DNA from: Microbacterium sp. H1-D42
Lineage (GTDB): Bacteria; Actinomycetota; Actinomycetes; Actinomycetales; Microbacteriaceae
Length of the DNA: 64,000 nt
Assembly (NCBI RefSeq): GCF_022637555.1
Contig: NZ_CP093342.1
Span: 2,232,001-2,296,000, forward strand
Direction: 5' to 3'
Part shown: piece after piece, positions 8,239 to 17,035 of the stretch
Position numbering within the stretch: position 1 is the stretch's first letter
How the letters are laid out: every line of letters begins with the position of its first letter
Program-made: the position numbers and the translations under genes
Notes under the pieces: generated by a model
What the model was told of the DNA's origin: nothing
Databases searched by the model: none
The model's input: only the letters and a program-made list of their open reading frames with translations

Positions 8239-9189
8239 GTGCTCCGCTACGCGCTCACACGAGGAGCCCTGTTGATCGCAGGGCTCCTCGTGTCGAGCGT
8301 GGTCATCTTCCTGACACTGCGCGTGCTGCCGGGAGATGTGGCACAGCTGATCGCCGGCACGCAGGCGAGCCCCGAGACCGTCGAGGCGCTGCGTGAGTCG
8401 CTGGGGCTGAACCAGCCCCTGATCGTGCAGTACCTGGGGTGGATCGGCGGTGTGTTCCGCGGCGACCTCGGCACCTCTCAGCTCAGCGGTACCTCCGTCA
8501 GCGCCGAACTGTTGGAGAAGTCCAGAGTCACTGTGCCGCTGGGGCTGATTGCGATGACCATCGCGCTGCTGATCGCCGTGCCGTTCGGGATCATCTCCGC
8601 CCTGCTGCGCGGCCGCGCAGGAGGCACGGCGATGAGCGTCGGCGCACAGGCGATAGCTGCAGTGCCGGTGATCTGGGCGGGCATGATCCTGGTGGTCGTG
8701 TTCGCGCACTGGCTGGGGTGGCTGCCGGCGCAGGGATTTCCCCGCAGCGGTTGGGCGATTCCGGCGAAGGCGTTCGAATCGCTGCTGCTTCCGGCCCTGA
8801 CGATCGGCCTGGTCGAGGGGGCGATGCTCATGCGTTTCGTGCGCAGCGCCACCCTGCAGGCCGCTGGCGAGGACTTCGTCCGCACCGCGGCCGCCAAGGG
8901 CCTGACCCGGCGACAGGCCCTTGTGCAACACGGCATCCCGGCGGTAGGCCTGTCGATCGTCACCGTGCTCGGTCTGCAGGTGGCGGGCATCATCGTCGGC
9001 TCGGTCGTGATCGAGCAGCTGTTCACCCTGCCCGGAATCGGGCGGATGCTGGTGGCCGACGTCGGCACGCGCGATCTCATCAAGGTGCAGAGCGAACTGC
9101 TCGTGCTCACCGGTTTCGTGCTCGTGATCGGCTTTGTCGTCGACCTGGTGCACCACGCCATCGACCCGCGTCAGAGGGAGGCCGCATGA
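8239..9189 (+). CDS. ABC transporter permease (DppB/NikB type)
   Basis: A 316-residue inner-membrane permease with about six hydrophobic helices and the N-terminal LRVLPGDVAQLIAG region typical of DppB. The cytoplasmic EAA-loop (around residue 210, RTAAAKGLTRRQALVQHGIP) contacts the ATPases. GTG start, 3 bases after the binding-protein stop. The next permease overlaps its stop codon by 4 bases, showing translational coupling. Confidence 0.93.
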   Translation: MLRYALTRGALLIAGLLVSSVVIFLTLRVLPGDVAQLIAGTQASPETVEALRESLGLNQPLIVQYLGWIGGVFRGDLGTSQLSGTSVSAELLEKSRVTVPLGLIAMTIALLIAVPFGIISALLRGRAGGTAMSVGAQAIAAVPVIWAGMILVVVFAHWLGWLPAQGFPRSGWAIPAKAFESLLLPALTIGLVEGAMLMRFVRSATLQAAGEDFVRTAAAKGLTRRQALVQHGIPAVGLSIVTVLGLQVAGIIVGSVVIEQLFTLPGIGRMLVADVGTRDLIKVQSELLVLTGFVLVIGFVVDLVHHAIDPRQREAA

Positions 9190-10070
9190 TGCCCCGCTGG
9201 CTGCGCGCGCTGCTGTCGTCCGCGACAGGATGGTTCGGCGTCTCGGTCGTGCTGCTGATCGCCGTCACAGCGCTGGTCTCGCTGTTCTGGACTCCGTTCG
9301 ATCCGATGCTCTCCAATGTGCGCGATCGCTGGGAGCCGCCAGGCTGGCCGCATCTGCTCGGTACCGACGGCACGGGACGCGACATCCTCAGCCTGCTCAT
9401 GGCCGGCGCCCGCACCACGGTGTTCGTCGCGGTCGGGGCTGGCGTCATCGCCACGATCGTCGGTGTGCTGCTGGCCGCCCTCGCTGCGCTGACAGCGCGG
9501 TGGATGCGCGAGACGGTCGCCGTGCTCGTCGACATCCTGATCGCCTTCCCCGTGCTGATTATCGCCATGATGATCTCCGCCGTCTGGGGCGGATCGCTGT
9601 GGGTGGTGGTGTTCTCGGTCGGCATCGGGTTCGGTGTCAGCATCGCCCGCGTCACGCGCCCCGAGCTGCGCCGCGTGCAGAAGAGCGACTTCGTGCTGGC
9701 GGCCAAGGCGAGCGGCCTGACGACAGCGCAGAACCTGCTGCGGCATCTGCTGCCCAACGTCGCCCCGGTGTTCATCGTGCAGCTCTCCTGGTCGATGGCA
9801 GTCGCCGTTCTCGCCGAGGCGGGCCTGTCGTATCTGGGCTTCGGTGCGTCACTGGCCGAGGCATCCTGGGGCACGCTGCTCGCCGACCTGCAGCGCTACA
9901 TCGGCGTGCATCCGCTCACAGTGGTGTGGCCGGGCCTGGCGATCACGATCACCGTGCTCGGACTCAACCTGCTCGGCGACGCGCTGCGCGAAGCCACGGA
10001 CCCGACGCTGTCACGCCGCGCAGCGCAGGTGCAAGCCGGGCTCGCCGGTGAAGGGTCGGTGGTGGCGTGA
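9186..10070 (+). CDS. ABC transporter permease (DppC/NikC type)
   Basis: A 294-residue permease with the DppC-type N-terminal transmembrane helix, the conserved LGTDGTGRDILSLLMAGART segment in the first periplasmic region, and an EAA loop (VLAAKASGLTTAQNLLRHLLP). The ATG at 9186 overlaps the stop of the preceding permease (ATGA). It forms the heterodimeric channel with the 8239-9189 product. Confidence 0.93.
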   Translation: MMPRWLRALLSSATGWFGVSVVLLIAVTALVSLFWTPFDPMLSNVRDRWEPPGWPHLLGTDGTGRDILSLLMAGARTTVFVAVGAGVIATIVGVLLAALAALTARWMRETVAVLVDILIAFPVLIIAMMISAVWGGSLWVVVFSVGIGFGVSIARVTRPELRRVQKSDFVLAAKASGLTTAQNLLRHLLPNVAPVFIVQLSWSMAVAVLAEAGLSYLGFGASLAEASWGTLLADLQRYIGVHPLTVVWPGLAITITVLGLNLLGDALREATDPTLSRRAAQVQAGLAGEGSVVA

Positions 10071-10858
10071 CTCTGCAGGTGAACGACCTGGTCGTCGAGA
10101 TCGGCGGGCGACGCGTGCTGGACGGCATCTCGTTCGAGGTCGCCGACGGCCAGCGCCTCGGACTGATCGGCGAGTCCGGTTCGGGCAAGTCCCTGACGGC
10201 GCTCGCGGTGCTGGGGCTGCTGCCGGAGGGCGCGAGCGCGCACGGCAGCATCCGATGGAACGGCACCGAACTGCTGGGGATGCCCGACCGCAGACTCGCC
10301 GAGCTGCGCGGCGACGAGATCGGCATGGTCTTCCAAGAGCCGCGCACCGCGCTGAACCCGATCCGCACTGTCGGACGCCAGATCGCCGAGGCGGTGCGCA
10401 TCCACGAGCGCATCGGACGCCGCGAAGCCCGTGAACGGGCGATCGCCGAGGCCGCGCGGGTGCACCTGCCGGAACCGGAGTCGATCATCGATCGCTACCC
10501 CCATCAGCTGTCAGGGGGGCAGCGCCAGCGCGTCGCGATCGCCATGGCGCTCGCATGCCGCCCGAAACTGCTCATCGCCGACGAGCCGACCACCGCGCTG
10601 GATGTGACGATCCAGGCGGAGGTCCTGCAATTGATGCTCTCGCTGGTCTCCGAGCAGGGCATGTCGCTGGTGTTCATCACGCACGACCTCGCCGTGCTCT
10701 CACAAGTCGCCACCCACGGCGTCGTGCTCGACGAGGGCCATGTGGTGGAGACGGCACCGATCGAGACGCTGCTGACCACGCCGTCGTCACCCGTGACGCA
10801 GGCATTGCTGCGTGATGCCACGGCCACCCTGTGGCGGCCGGAAGGCGGTGCATCATGA
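10067..10858 (+). CDS. ABC transporter ATPase (DppD/OppD type)
   Basis: A 263-residue ATPase with Walker A GESGSGKS (about residues 34-41), Q-loop [10 protein letters not shown], signature LSGGQRQR and Walker [13 protein letters not shown] followed by the H-loop HD. GTG start overlapping the upstream stop (GTGA). It drives import together with the next ATPase. It is somewhat short for DppD, lacking most of the C-terminal extension. Confidence 0.93.
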   Translation: MTLQVNDLVVEIGGRRVLDGISFEVADGQRLGLIGESGSGKSLTALAVLGLLPEGASAHGSIRWNGTELLGMPDRRLAELRGDEIGMVFQEPRTALNPIRTVGRQIAEAVRIHERIGRREARERAIAEAARVHLPEPESIIDRYPHQLSGGQRQRVAIAMALACRPKLLIADEPTTALDVTIQAEVLQLMLSLVSEQGMSLVFITHDLAVLSQVATHGVVLDEGHVVETAPIETLLTTPSSPVTQALLRDATATLWRPEGGAS

Positions 10859-11655
10859 GTCTGATCCGTGCCGAAGGGCTCAGTCGCAGCTTTCCGATCC
10901 CGAAGCGGCACCTGTTCGAAACCGGCCGCTCCAACGTGGCCCTGCATCCCACCGATCTCGAGATCGCCGATGGCGAGTCGCTCGGGCTGATCGGCGAGTC
11001 CGGATCAGGCAAGTCGACGCTGGTCAGGCTGCTGCTCGGTCTCGATCAGCCCACTGCAGGCCGGGTCGTCGTGGATGGACGCGAAGTGGATGCTGACGCG
11101 CGCGCCCGCTCGCTGCACTGGCTGCGGAGGCAGACCGGGCTGGTGTTCCAGGACCCGTACGCGTCGCTCGATCCGCGCATGAGCGCAGGGCAGATCATCG
11201 CTGAGCCGCTGTGGGCGCTGGACGTTCCAGGCGACCACCGTGCCCGCGTGCGCGAAGTGCTCGTGCAGGTGGGCTTGGAGGCCGATATGGCCGAGCGCCA
11301 TCCCCACGAGTTCTCCGGCGGACAGCGACAGCGCATCGCCATCGCCCGCGCGATCGCCCACCGGCCGCGCATCCTCGTCGGCGACGAGCCGATGTCGGCG
11401 CTGGATGTGACCGTGCGGGCGCAGGTGCTGACGCTGTTCGAGAAGCTGCGCGCCGAAGAGGGCCTGACGCTCATCCTCGTGTCGCACGACATCGGGCTCG
11501 TGCAGAACCTCAGCGACACGGTCGCGGTGATGAAGGACGGCCGGATCGTCGAGCACGGCACGACGCATGCCGTGCTGCAGCGCCCCCAGCAGGACTACAC
11601 CAAGGCGCTGCTCGCGGCGATCCCGGTCATCGATCGCGGCACGCGGCAGGAGTGA
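10855..11655 (+). CDS. ABC transporter ATPase (DppF/OppF type)
   Basis: A 266-residue ATPase with Walker [11 protein letters not shown]-loop [13 protein letters not shown], signature FSGGQRQR, Walker [13 protein letters not shown] and H-loop HD. The PYASLDPRM segment after the Q-loop is diagnostic of the OppF/DppF side. The ATG at 10855 overlaps the preceding stop (ATGA); the longer reading from 10831 is rejected. Last gene of the importer operon; the FAD oxidoreductase gene converges on it with a 28-bp gap. Confidence 0.93.
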   Translation: MSLIRAEGLSRSFPIPKRHLFETGRSNVALHPTDLEIADGESLGLIGESGSGKSTLVRLLLGLDQPTAGRVVVDGREVDADARARSLHWLRRQTGLVFQDPYASLDPRMSAGQIIAEPLWALDVPGDHRARVREVLVQVGLEADMAERHPHEFSGGQRQRIAIARAIAHRPRILVGDEPMSALDVTVRAQVLTLFEKLRAEEGLTLILVSHDIGLVQNLSDTVAVMKDGRIVEHGTTHAVLQRPQQDYTKALLAAIPVIDRGTRQE

Positions 11656-11683
11656 ACCCACCGTCCGCGTCGCGGAGAGGCTC

Positions 11684-12874
11684 TCAGGACAGGTGCTCGG
11701 GGCGCGCTCCCAGCCCGATGAACCGTCCGGTGACGTGAATCAGCCAAGGAAACCGTCGGATCGTGCGCAGCAGAGGCGGCATGGGCGCATCGGGCCCGGT
11801 CTCGCGCAGCAGCGGCCCCTGTGCGCGACGCTGGATCACCTGGGTCAGCACGACCGGCCAGGCACGTCGGCGCTGCACCCTGCGCAGGTCGCGGACACCT
11901 GGGTCGCGCCGGGCGAGCACCGGCGCGAGGATGCGCGCGGTGGCCACGGCGTCTTGCACGGCGAGATTGATCCCCACTCCCCCTGCGGGCGACATCGGAT
12001 GCGCCGAATCGCCGATGCACAGCATCCCGGCGGTGTGCCAGCGGACAAGCCGCTCGAGCCGCACGCGCAGCAGGTGGATGTCGGCGGTCCGCAGCCCCTC
12101 GCGGTCCATCGACTCGGCGAGGTGCGGTGAAATCCGACGCAGGCGCCGGCGCAGATGCGCGAGGTCGGACGTCGATCCCGACCAGGAACCGGCGGGGATG
12201 ACATGGGCGATCTGGAAGAACCCCTCCCGCTCGATGGTGATGATCATGCCCGCACCGGCCTGGATGAACGGGAACCTCTGCCCCGCCGTCCTCGGCAGGC
12301 GAAACCAGAGCACATCCATCGCAGCAGCCATGCCCTTGAGCTGCATCCCCGCGAGTGAACGCACCACGGAATCGCGCCCGGATGCGTCGATGACGAGCCG
12401 TCCGGTGACAGTGACCCCGCCGTCGGGCCCTGTGCCGACCACTCCGACGATGCGACCCCCTTCGCGCAGGACGCTCTCGACGCGCGTCGAACGCAGCAGC
12501 CGGAAGCCGGGGTACCTGGCCGCCGCATCAGCCAGGATGTCGAGGAAGTCCCATTGCGGCATGAAGCACATCACCTTTCGGCGAGTGGGCAGCCGTGAGA
12601 AGTCGGCGAGCGGCACCTCGACACCGTGCCAGCTCAGCCCGATCCGCGCCATGTCCGAGTGCGGGCGAGCCAGCAGCTCATCCAGCAGGCCCAGCTCACC
12701 GAGCAGCTCCTGAGTCGCCGGATGGATGGTATCGCCGCGGAAGTCCCGCAGGAAGTCGGTGTGCTTCTCGATGACGGTCACGTCGCGCCCTTGTCGTGCC
12801 AGCAGCAGGCCGAGCATCAGCCCTGCCGGCCCACCGCCGACGACGACCGCCTCGGTCCGGATGAGCGTGTTCAT
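11684..12874 (-). CDS. FAD-dependent monooxygenase (UbiH/PHBH family)
   Basis: A 396-residue class A flavoprotein monooxygenase-like protein. It has the dinucleotide-binding motif GGGPAG (residues 13-18) followed by an acidic strand end (VIEKH), and the second FAD motif GDSAHPMSPAGGVGINLAVQDA near residue 290. Such enzymes hydroxylate aromatic or polyketide substrates using NAD(P)H and O2; some inactivate antibiotics. A TetR regulator gene diverges only 34 bp away, so inducible expression by a small-molecule ligand is likely. The real substrate is unknown. Confidence 0.85.
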   Translation of the reverse strand: MNTLIRTEAVVVGGGPAGLMLGLLLARQGRDVTVIEKHTDFLRDFRGDTIHPATQELLGELGLLDELLARPHSDMARIGLSWHGVEVPLADFSRLPTRRKVMCFMPQWDFLDILADAAARYPGFRLLRSTRVESVLREGGRIVGVVGTGPDGGVTVTGRLVIDASGRDSVVRSLAGMQLKGMAAAMDVLWFRLPRTAGQRFPFIQAGAGMIITIEREGFFQIAHVIPAGSWSGSTSDLAHLRRRLRRISPHLAESMDREGLRTADIHLLRVRLERLVRWHTAGMLCIGDSAHPMSPAGGVGINLAVQDAVATARILAPVLARRDPGVRDLRRVQRRRAWPVVLTQVIQRRAQGPLLRETGPDAPMPPLLRTIRRFPWLIHVTGRFIGLGARPEHLS

Positions 12875-12908
12875 GGCACCAGGATGCCCGGCGCGATGCG
12901 ATCATGCG

Positions 12909-13469
12909 ATGGTGGTCAATAGCCGAAGGGGCCGACCCGCGAGTGCCGGCCTTGCACGCCAGAGCCTGATCGACGCCGCCCGCCGCCATCTGGAGGCTGG
13001 CGACCTCGCAGAGGTGTCGTCCCGCGCGCTGGCAGACGAAGCGGGTGTGAGCCACACGCTGGTCAATTATCACTTCGGTTCGCGTGATGGCCTTGTGGCG
13101 GCCGTGATCGGCGCGTGGGTCGCACCGCACGACGTGGTCGCGCTGGCAAGGGACGAGAGCGGCCGGATCGACCTCAGACGCCTCGCCCAGGGAATCCTTG
13201 CCGCGTGGGAGGACCCGCGGATCGGCCCGAGACTGCGCGAGGCCGCCGGCAGTTACGCCGCCGGCGACCGCGCCTCCGATACGGTCGGCGCCTATATCGA
13301 CAGCGCCGTGATCAAGCCGCTGATCGAAGAATTCGGGCTGGCCCGGGGCCGGCGTCTGCTCACCGTCATCGTCGGGTTCCTGTTCGGGCGCTATGTGCTC
13401 CGCATCGCGCCACTGGCAGCGCTGAACCGTGATGAGGCGGCAGCGCATCTGATGTCACTGCTGCGCTGA
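12909..13469 (+). CDS. TetR-family transcriptional regulator
   Basis: A 186-residue regulator with an N-terminal TetR helix-turn-helix (SRALADEAGVSHTLVNYHFGS, about residues 36-56) and a divergent C-terminal ligand domain. ATG 12909 gives the expected short basic N-terminus. Its start lies 34 bp from that of the divergent FAD monooxygenase, so it probably represses both promoters. Its 3' end overlaps the convergent acetyltransferase gene by 15 bp. Confidence 0.85.
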   Translation: MVVNSRRGRPASAGLARQSLIDAARRHLEAGDLAEVSSRALADEAGVSHTLVNYHFGSRDGLVAAVIGAWVAPHDVVALARDESGRIDLRRLAQGILAAWEDPRIGPRLREAAGSYAAGDRASDTVGAYIDSAVIKPLIEEFGLARGRRLLTVIVGFLFGRYVLRIAPLAALNRDEAAAHLMSLLR

Positions 13470-14003
13470 TCCCGCTCTGGCAGGGCGTTCGCCGCCCTGC
13501 CGGAGTGCCTTCTGCATGAGGTGAACGCCCAGCGGCATGCCGAACTTCTCGCCCACGTCCGTCAGGTGCCCCGCATCGGTGAATCCCGCCTTGTGGTGCA
13601 GCGCGATCGAAGCCTCGGCTCCGCGGTCGGCGATCACGGCGATCACCTGACGCAGACCCGCGCGTCGGCACGCGTCGAGGAACTCGGCGAGCAGTGCCCA
13701 CCCGATGCCCCGGCCTGCGGCTGTCGGCGAGAGGTAGATCGAGTTCTCGATGGTGAACCGGTACGCCGCCTTGGGTGACCACGGCTGGCCGAGGGCGTAC
13801 CCCAGCACCTCGCCATCAGCGGATGCCGCGACGAGGAACGGGATGCCGGCGGATTCGATACGCGTCCGCTTCTCGGCCCACGTCTCGCCGGTGGACTCCA
13901 CCTCGTCGTAGGTTGCGGTCGAGGTGCGCACGTAGTGGTTGTAGATCTCCCGGATGGCAGGCATGTCAGCATCCGACACCGGCCGGATCGTCAGCGCGCT
14001 CAC
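13455..14003 (-). CDS. GNAT N-acetyltransferase, phosphinothricin acetyltransferase-like
   Basis: A 182-residue GNAT protein beginning [20 protein letters not shown], which is characteristic of the PAT/Bar/YncA group. The acetyl-CoA pyrophosphate loop is AGRGIGWAL, with a conserved GFTDAG near the end. It probably acetylates an amino-acid-like amine. The GTG start overlaps the ung stop (GTGA), so it is the third gene of an SDR-ung-GNAT operon. Confidence 0.85.
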   Translation of the reverse strand: MSALTIRPVSDADMPAIREIYNHYVRTSTATYDEVESTGETWAEKRTRIESAGIPFLVAASADGEVLGYALGQPWSPKAAYRFTIENSIYLSPTAAGRGIGWALLAEFLDACRRAGLRQVIAVIADRGAEASIALHHKAGFTDAGHLTDVGEKFGMPLGVHLMQKALRQGGERPARAGSAQQ

Positions 14004-14698
14004 GCTTCACCGCCCACGCGCCAGTCGATTGGCTCGGCGCCCGCCTGCTCCAGCACGGCGTTCGCCCGCGAGAACGGACGAGAGCCGAAGAAGCCGCGAC
14101 TGGCCGACAGCGGCGATGGATGCGCAGACTCGATCACAGGGGTAGCACCGAGCATCGGCCGCAGGCCCGCGGCATCCCTCCCCCACAGAACCGCCACCAG
14201 CGGCCGCTGCCGATCGACGAGGGTGCGGATCGCGAGCTCGGTGACCTGCTCCCAGCCCCAACCGCGGTGGGATGCCGCGGCCCCCGGCCGCACGGTGAGC
14301 ACCCTGTTCAGCAGCAGCACGCCCTGATCGCTCCACGCCGTCAGATCGCCGTGCGGGGCGGGCGGGATGCCGAGGTCACTCGCGCGCTCCTTGTAGATGT
14401 TGCCGAGGCTGCGGGGCAGCGGGCGCACGTCGCGGTCCACGGCGAACGAGAGGCCGATCGGATGCCCTGGTGTAGGGTACGGGTCCTGGCCGGTGATCAG
14501 CACTCGCACGTCGGCGAGGGGCCGCTGGAACGCTCGCAGCACATTGGCGCCGGTTGGCAGGTAGCCGTGGCCGGCGGCCTGCTCGGCGCGCAGCCGCTCG
14601 CCCAGCTCGGAGATCAGAGGCTGCACCGGCGCCAGGGCCTGCGCCCAACCGCGATCGATGAGGCCTTCGTCAGCCAGTTCGGCGAGGCTGTGCGGCAT
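14000..14698 (-). CDS. ung: Uracil-DNA glycosylase, family 1
   Basis: A 232-residue UDG. The water-activating loop is GQDPYP (Asp72), the form common in actinobacteria, followed by GLSFAVDRD. The Leu-insertion loop [18 protein letters not shown] is intact. It removes uracil from DNA in base-excision repair, which matters in a GC-rich genome prone to cytosine deamination. Start and stop codons overlap those of both neighbours, giving a translationally coupled three-gene operon. Confidence 0.95.
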   Translation of the reverse strand: MPHSLAELADEGLIDRGWAQALAPVQPLISELGERLRAEQAAGHGYLPTGANVLRAFQRPLADVRVLITGQDPYPTPGHPIGLSFAVDRDVRPLPRSLGNIYKERASDLGIPPAPHGDLTAWSDQGVLLLNRVLTVRPGAAASHRGWGWEQVTELAIRTLVDRQRPLVAVLWGRDAAGLRPMLGATPVIESAHPSPLSASRGFFGSRPFSRANAVLEQAGAEPIDWRVGGEA

Positions 14699-15483
14699 CA
14701 GTCGACGTCAGTGCGCACGTGCAGCGGACCACGCGCCAGCAGGTGCTGCGCGGACTGGGCGACCGGGCGCATCGTGATCAGGTCGAGGTTGACGCGGCGG
14801 GGCGCGTTCAGCGCGTAGGCGATGACATCGGCGACATCCTCGGCCAGCAACGGCTCCTCGACTCCGGCGTACACGGCCTCGGCCGCGACGCTGTCTCCGC
14901 CCAGCCGGTTCAGGGTGAACTCCTCGGTGTGCACCATGCCAGGGGCCACCTCCACCACCCGGATCGGCTCGCCGTTGAGCTCCTGCCGCAGCACCTTCAC
15001 GAGCATCGTCTCGGCGGCCTTCGCAGCGTTGTAGCCGGCTCCGCCGGGATAGGGAGTCTGCGCCGCGGTCGAAGTGACGAACACGGTGTCGGCATGTCCG
15101 TCTGCTGCCGCGGCCTTGCGCAGCAGCGGCAGGATGCCGGCGACCAGCCGCTGCGTGGACAGCACGTTCGCGTCGAACATCCACTGCCAGTCCGAGACCG
15201 AGCCGCCCTCGACGCTGTCGGTCCCACGGGCGCCGCCCGCGACCTGCACGAGCGCGTGCACGGGGCCGGTGCGCTCCAATTCGCGCACGAGCGCGTCGAC
15301 AGCATCCGAGTCCGTCAGGTCGCACGCGATCGCCGAGGCGCCGGTCTCGGCGGCGAGCGCGGCCAGCCGCTGCTCGCGTCGTGCGACGCCGACGACATCC
15401 CAGCCCTGTGCGCGCAGCGCGCGCACAGTCGCCTCCCCGATTCCGGTACTCGCTCCGGTCACCACGGCACGTCTGTTCACCAT
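14698..15483 (-). CDS. Short-chain dehydrogenase/reductase
   Basis: A 261-residue classical SDR with the cofactor motif [10 protein letters not shown] near the N-terminus, an ACDLTD acidic region, a VTSTAA strand with the catalytic Ser, and the YNAAK catalytic Tyr-Lys. It resembles the YdfG/serine 3-dehydrogenase-like NADP(H) enzymes. ATG 15483 is chosen because the TGAS motif should lie within the first 12 residues; the open frame extends further upstream. First gene of the SDR-ung-GNAT operon, diverging from metY. Confidence 0.88.
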   Translation of the reverse strand: MVNRRAVVTGASTGIGEATVRALRAQGWDVVGVARREQRLAALAAETGASAIACDLTDSDAVDALVRELERTGPVHALVQVAGGARGTDSVEGGSVSDWQWMFDANVLSTQRLVAGILPLLRKAAAADGHADTVFVTSTAAQTPYPGGAGYNAAKAAETMLVKVLRQELNGEPIRVVEVAPGMVHTEEFTLNRLGGDSVAAEAVYAGVEEPLLAEDVADVIAYALNAPRRVNLDLITMRPVAQSAQHLLARGPLHVRTDVD

Positions 15484-15527
15484 GCATCCACCGTACGGCT
15501 TTTCGCGGCGAATGCCGGTCGCGGAAG

Positions 15528-15539
15528 TGTTACGTAACA
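15528..15539. promoter_or_regulatory. Perfect 12-bp palindrome TGTTACGTAACA between SDR and metY
   Basis: A perfect dyad in the 157-bp divergent intergenic region, 45 bp from the SDR start and about 100 bp from the metY start. It looks like a binding site for a dimeric repressor. The cognate regulator is not identifiable from the window. Confidence 0.5.
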
Positions 15540-15550
15540 TTTCCCGTCGC

Positions 15551-15579
15551 TTGTTGACGGATGCGCCGATCCGTACTCT
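15551..15579 (+). promoter_or_regulatory. Putative metY promoter
   Basis: TTGTTG (15551-15556), a 17-base spacer and TACTCT (15574-15579) resemble -35 and -10 hexamers, leaving a roughly 55-base leader to the metY ATG. No riboswitch-like structure is evident in the leader. Confidence 0.35.
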
Positions 15580-15640
15580 CGGTGCAAGGCATCCCGCCGC
15601 ATGACGCATACCCGCACACCCTGACTCCCGGGAGAACTCC

Positions 15641-16963
15641 ATGTCCGCAGCTGAGAACTGGCGCTTCGAGACCAAGCAGATCCACTCGGGCGCAGCGCCC
15701 GACCCGGTCACCAAGTCGCGTGCCACGCCGATCTACCAGACCACCTCCTACGTGTTCGACAACGCCGACCACGCAGCGAATCTGTTCGCGCTGGCCGAGT
15801 TCGGCAACATCTACACCCGCATCCAGAACCCGACGCAGGACGTGCTCGAGCAGCGCCTCGCAGCCCTCGAGGGGGGCACCGGCGCCCTCGTGCTCTCCAG
15901 CGGCCAGGCCGCATCGACGTTCGCGATCCTCAACATCGCTGAGGCGGGCGACCACTTCGTCGCGTCCAGCTCGATCTACGGCGGCACCTACAACCTCTTC
16001 AAGTACACGCTCGCGAAGCTCGGAGTCGAGGTCACGTTCGTCGAGAACCAGGACGACGCCGACGAGTGGCGTGCGGCCATCCGCCCGACCACGAAGCTGC
16101 TCTTCGCCGAGACCATCGGCAACCCGAAGATCAACGTGCTCGACATCCGCACGATCGCCGACATCGCGCACGAGAACAACGTGCCGCTGATCGTCGACAA
16201 CACGATCGCCACGCCGTACCTGATCCGCCCGTTCGAGCACGGTGCCGACATCGTCATCCACTCTGTGACCAAGTTCCTCGGCGGTCATGGCACCACGATC
16301 GGCGGCGCGATCGTCGACGGCGGCACCTTCAAGTGGTCCGAGCACGTCGACAAGTTCCCCGGACTGACGGAGCCTGACCCGTCCTACCACGGCGCCAGCT
16401 ACACCACGGCGGTCGGCGACGGCCTGGCCTACATCATCAAGGCCCGCGTGCAACTGCTGCGCGACCTCGGCTCGGCGATCGCGCCGCAGAGCGCCTGGAA
16501 CCTCATCCAGGGCGTCGAGACGCTGTCGCTGCGCATCGAGCGCCACGTGCAGAACGCTCAGGAGATCGCCGAGTGGCTTGAGAACCACGACGACGTCGCC
16601 TCAGTGAACTACTCGGGTCTGCCCTCGTCGCCGTGGTACGCCAAGGCCAACCAGTACGCCCCCAAGGGTGTCGGCGCGGTTCTCTCGTTCGAACTGAAGG
16701 GCGGCGTCGGCGCCGGTCGCGAGTTCGTCAACAGCCTGTCGCTGTTCAGCCACCTCGCCAACATCGGCGATGTACGCTCGCTGGTCATCCACCCGGCATC
16801 CACCACCCACTCGCAGCTCTCGCCCGAGCAGCAGCTCACCGCCGGCGTCACGCCGGGCCTGGTGCGCCTCTCGGTCGGTCTCGAGAACGTCGCCGACCTC
16901 AAGGCCGACCTCGACCAGGCCCTCGCAGCCGCGCGTCAGGTCACCGAGGCCGCCCGCGCCTGA
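15641..16963 (+). CDS. metY: O-acetylhomoserine sulfhydrylase
   Basis: A 440-residue PLP-dependent Cys/Met metabolism enzyme. The PLP lysine lies in [15 protein letters not shown] (Lys211). The N-terminal ETKQIHSG and the [10 protein letters not shown] segment are typical of MetY. It converts O-acetylhomoserine and sulfide to homocysteine, using the product of MetX encoded 2.2 kb downstream. GGGAGAA precedes the ATG. A strong terminator follows. Confidence 0.95.
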   Translation: MSAAENWRFETKQIHSGAAPDPVTKSRATPIYQTTSYVFDNADHAANLFALAEFGNIYTRIQNPTQDVLEQRLAALEGGTGALVLSSGQAASTFAILNIAEAGDHFVASSSIYGGTYNLFKYTLAKLGVEVTFVENQDDADEWRAAIRPTTKLLFAETIGNPKINVLDIRTIADIAHENNVPLIVDNTIATPYLIRPFEHGADIVIHSVTKFLGGHGTTIGGAIVDGGTFKWSEHVDKFPGLTEPDPSYHGASYTTAVGDGLAYIIKARVQLLRDLGSAIAPQSAWNLIQGVETLSLRIERHVQNAQEIAEWLENHDDVASVNYSGLPSSPWYAKANQYAPKGVGAVLSFELKGGVGAGREFVNSLSLFSHLANIGDVRSLVIHPASTTHSQLSPEQQLTAGVTPGLVRLSVGLENVADLKADLDQALAAARQVTEAARA

Positions 16964-16987
16964 CCCTCACCGGTCAGCAGAGACGAC

Positions 16988-17013
16988 GCCCCTGGACTGT
17001 AAAGTCCAGGGGC
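16988..17013 (+). terminator. Terminator between metY and the convergent CWB2 gene
   Basis: A perfect 11-bp stem (GCCCCTGGACT / AGTCCAGGGGC) with the 4-base loop GTAA, 24 bases after the metY stop. Without T tracts on either side, it may serve both convergent genes. Confidence 0.75.
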
Positions 17014-17035
17014 ATCGTGCGTGCCAACACTCATC

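Noticed and set aside
6598-9156. 852-codon frame on the minus strand
   Set aside because: Antisense of the binding-protein and permease genes; His/Gln/Arg-rich composition typical of shadow translation.
15580-15640. Possible SAM riboswitch in the metY leader
   Set aside because: The leader is only about 55 bases and lacks the conserved helices and core of SAM-I/IV or SAM-II classes.
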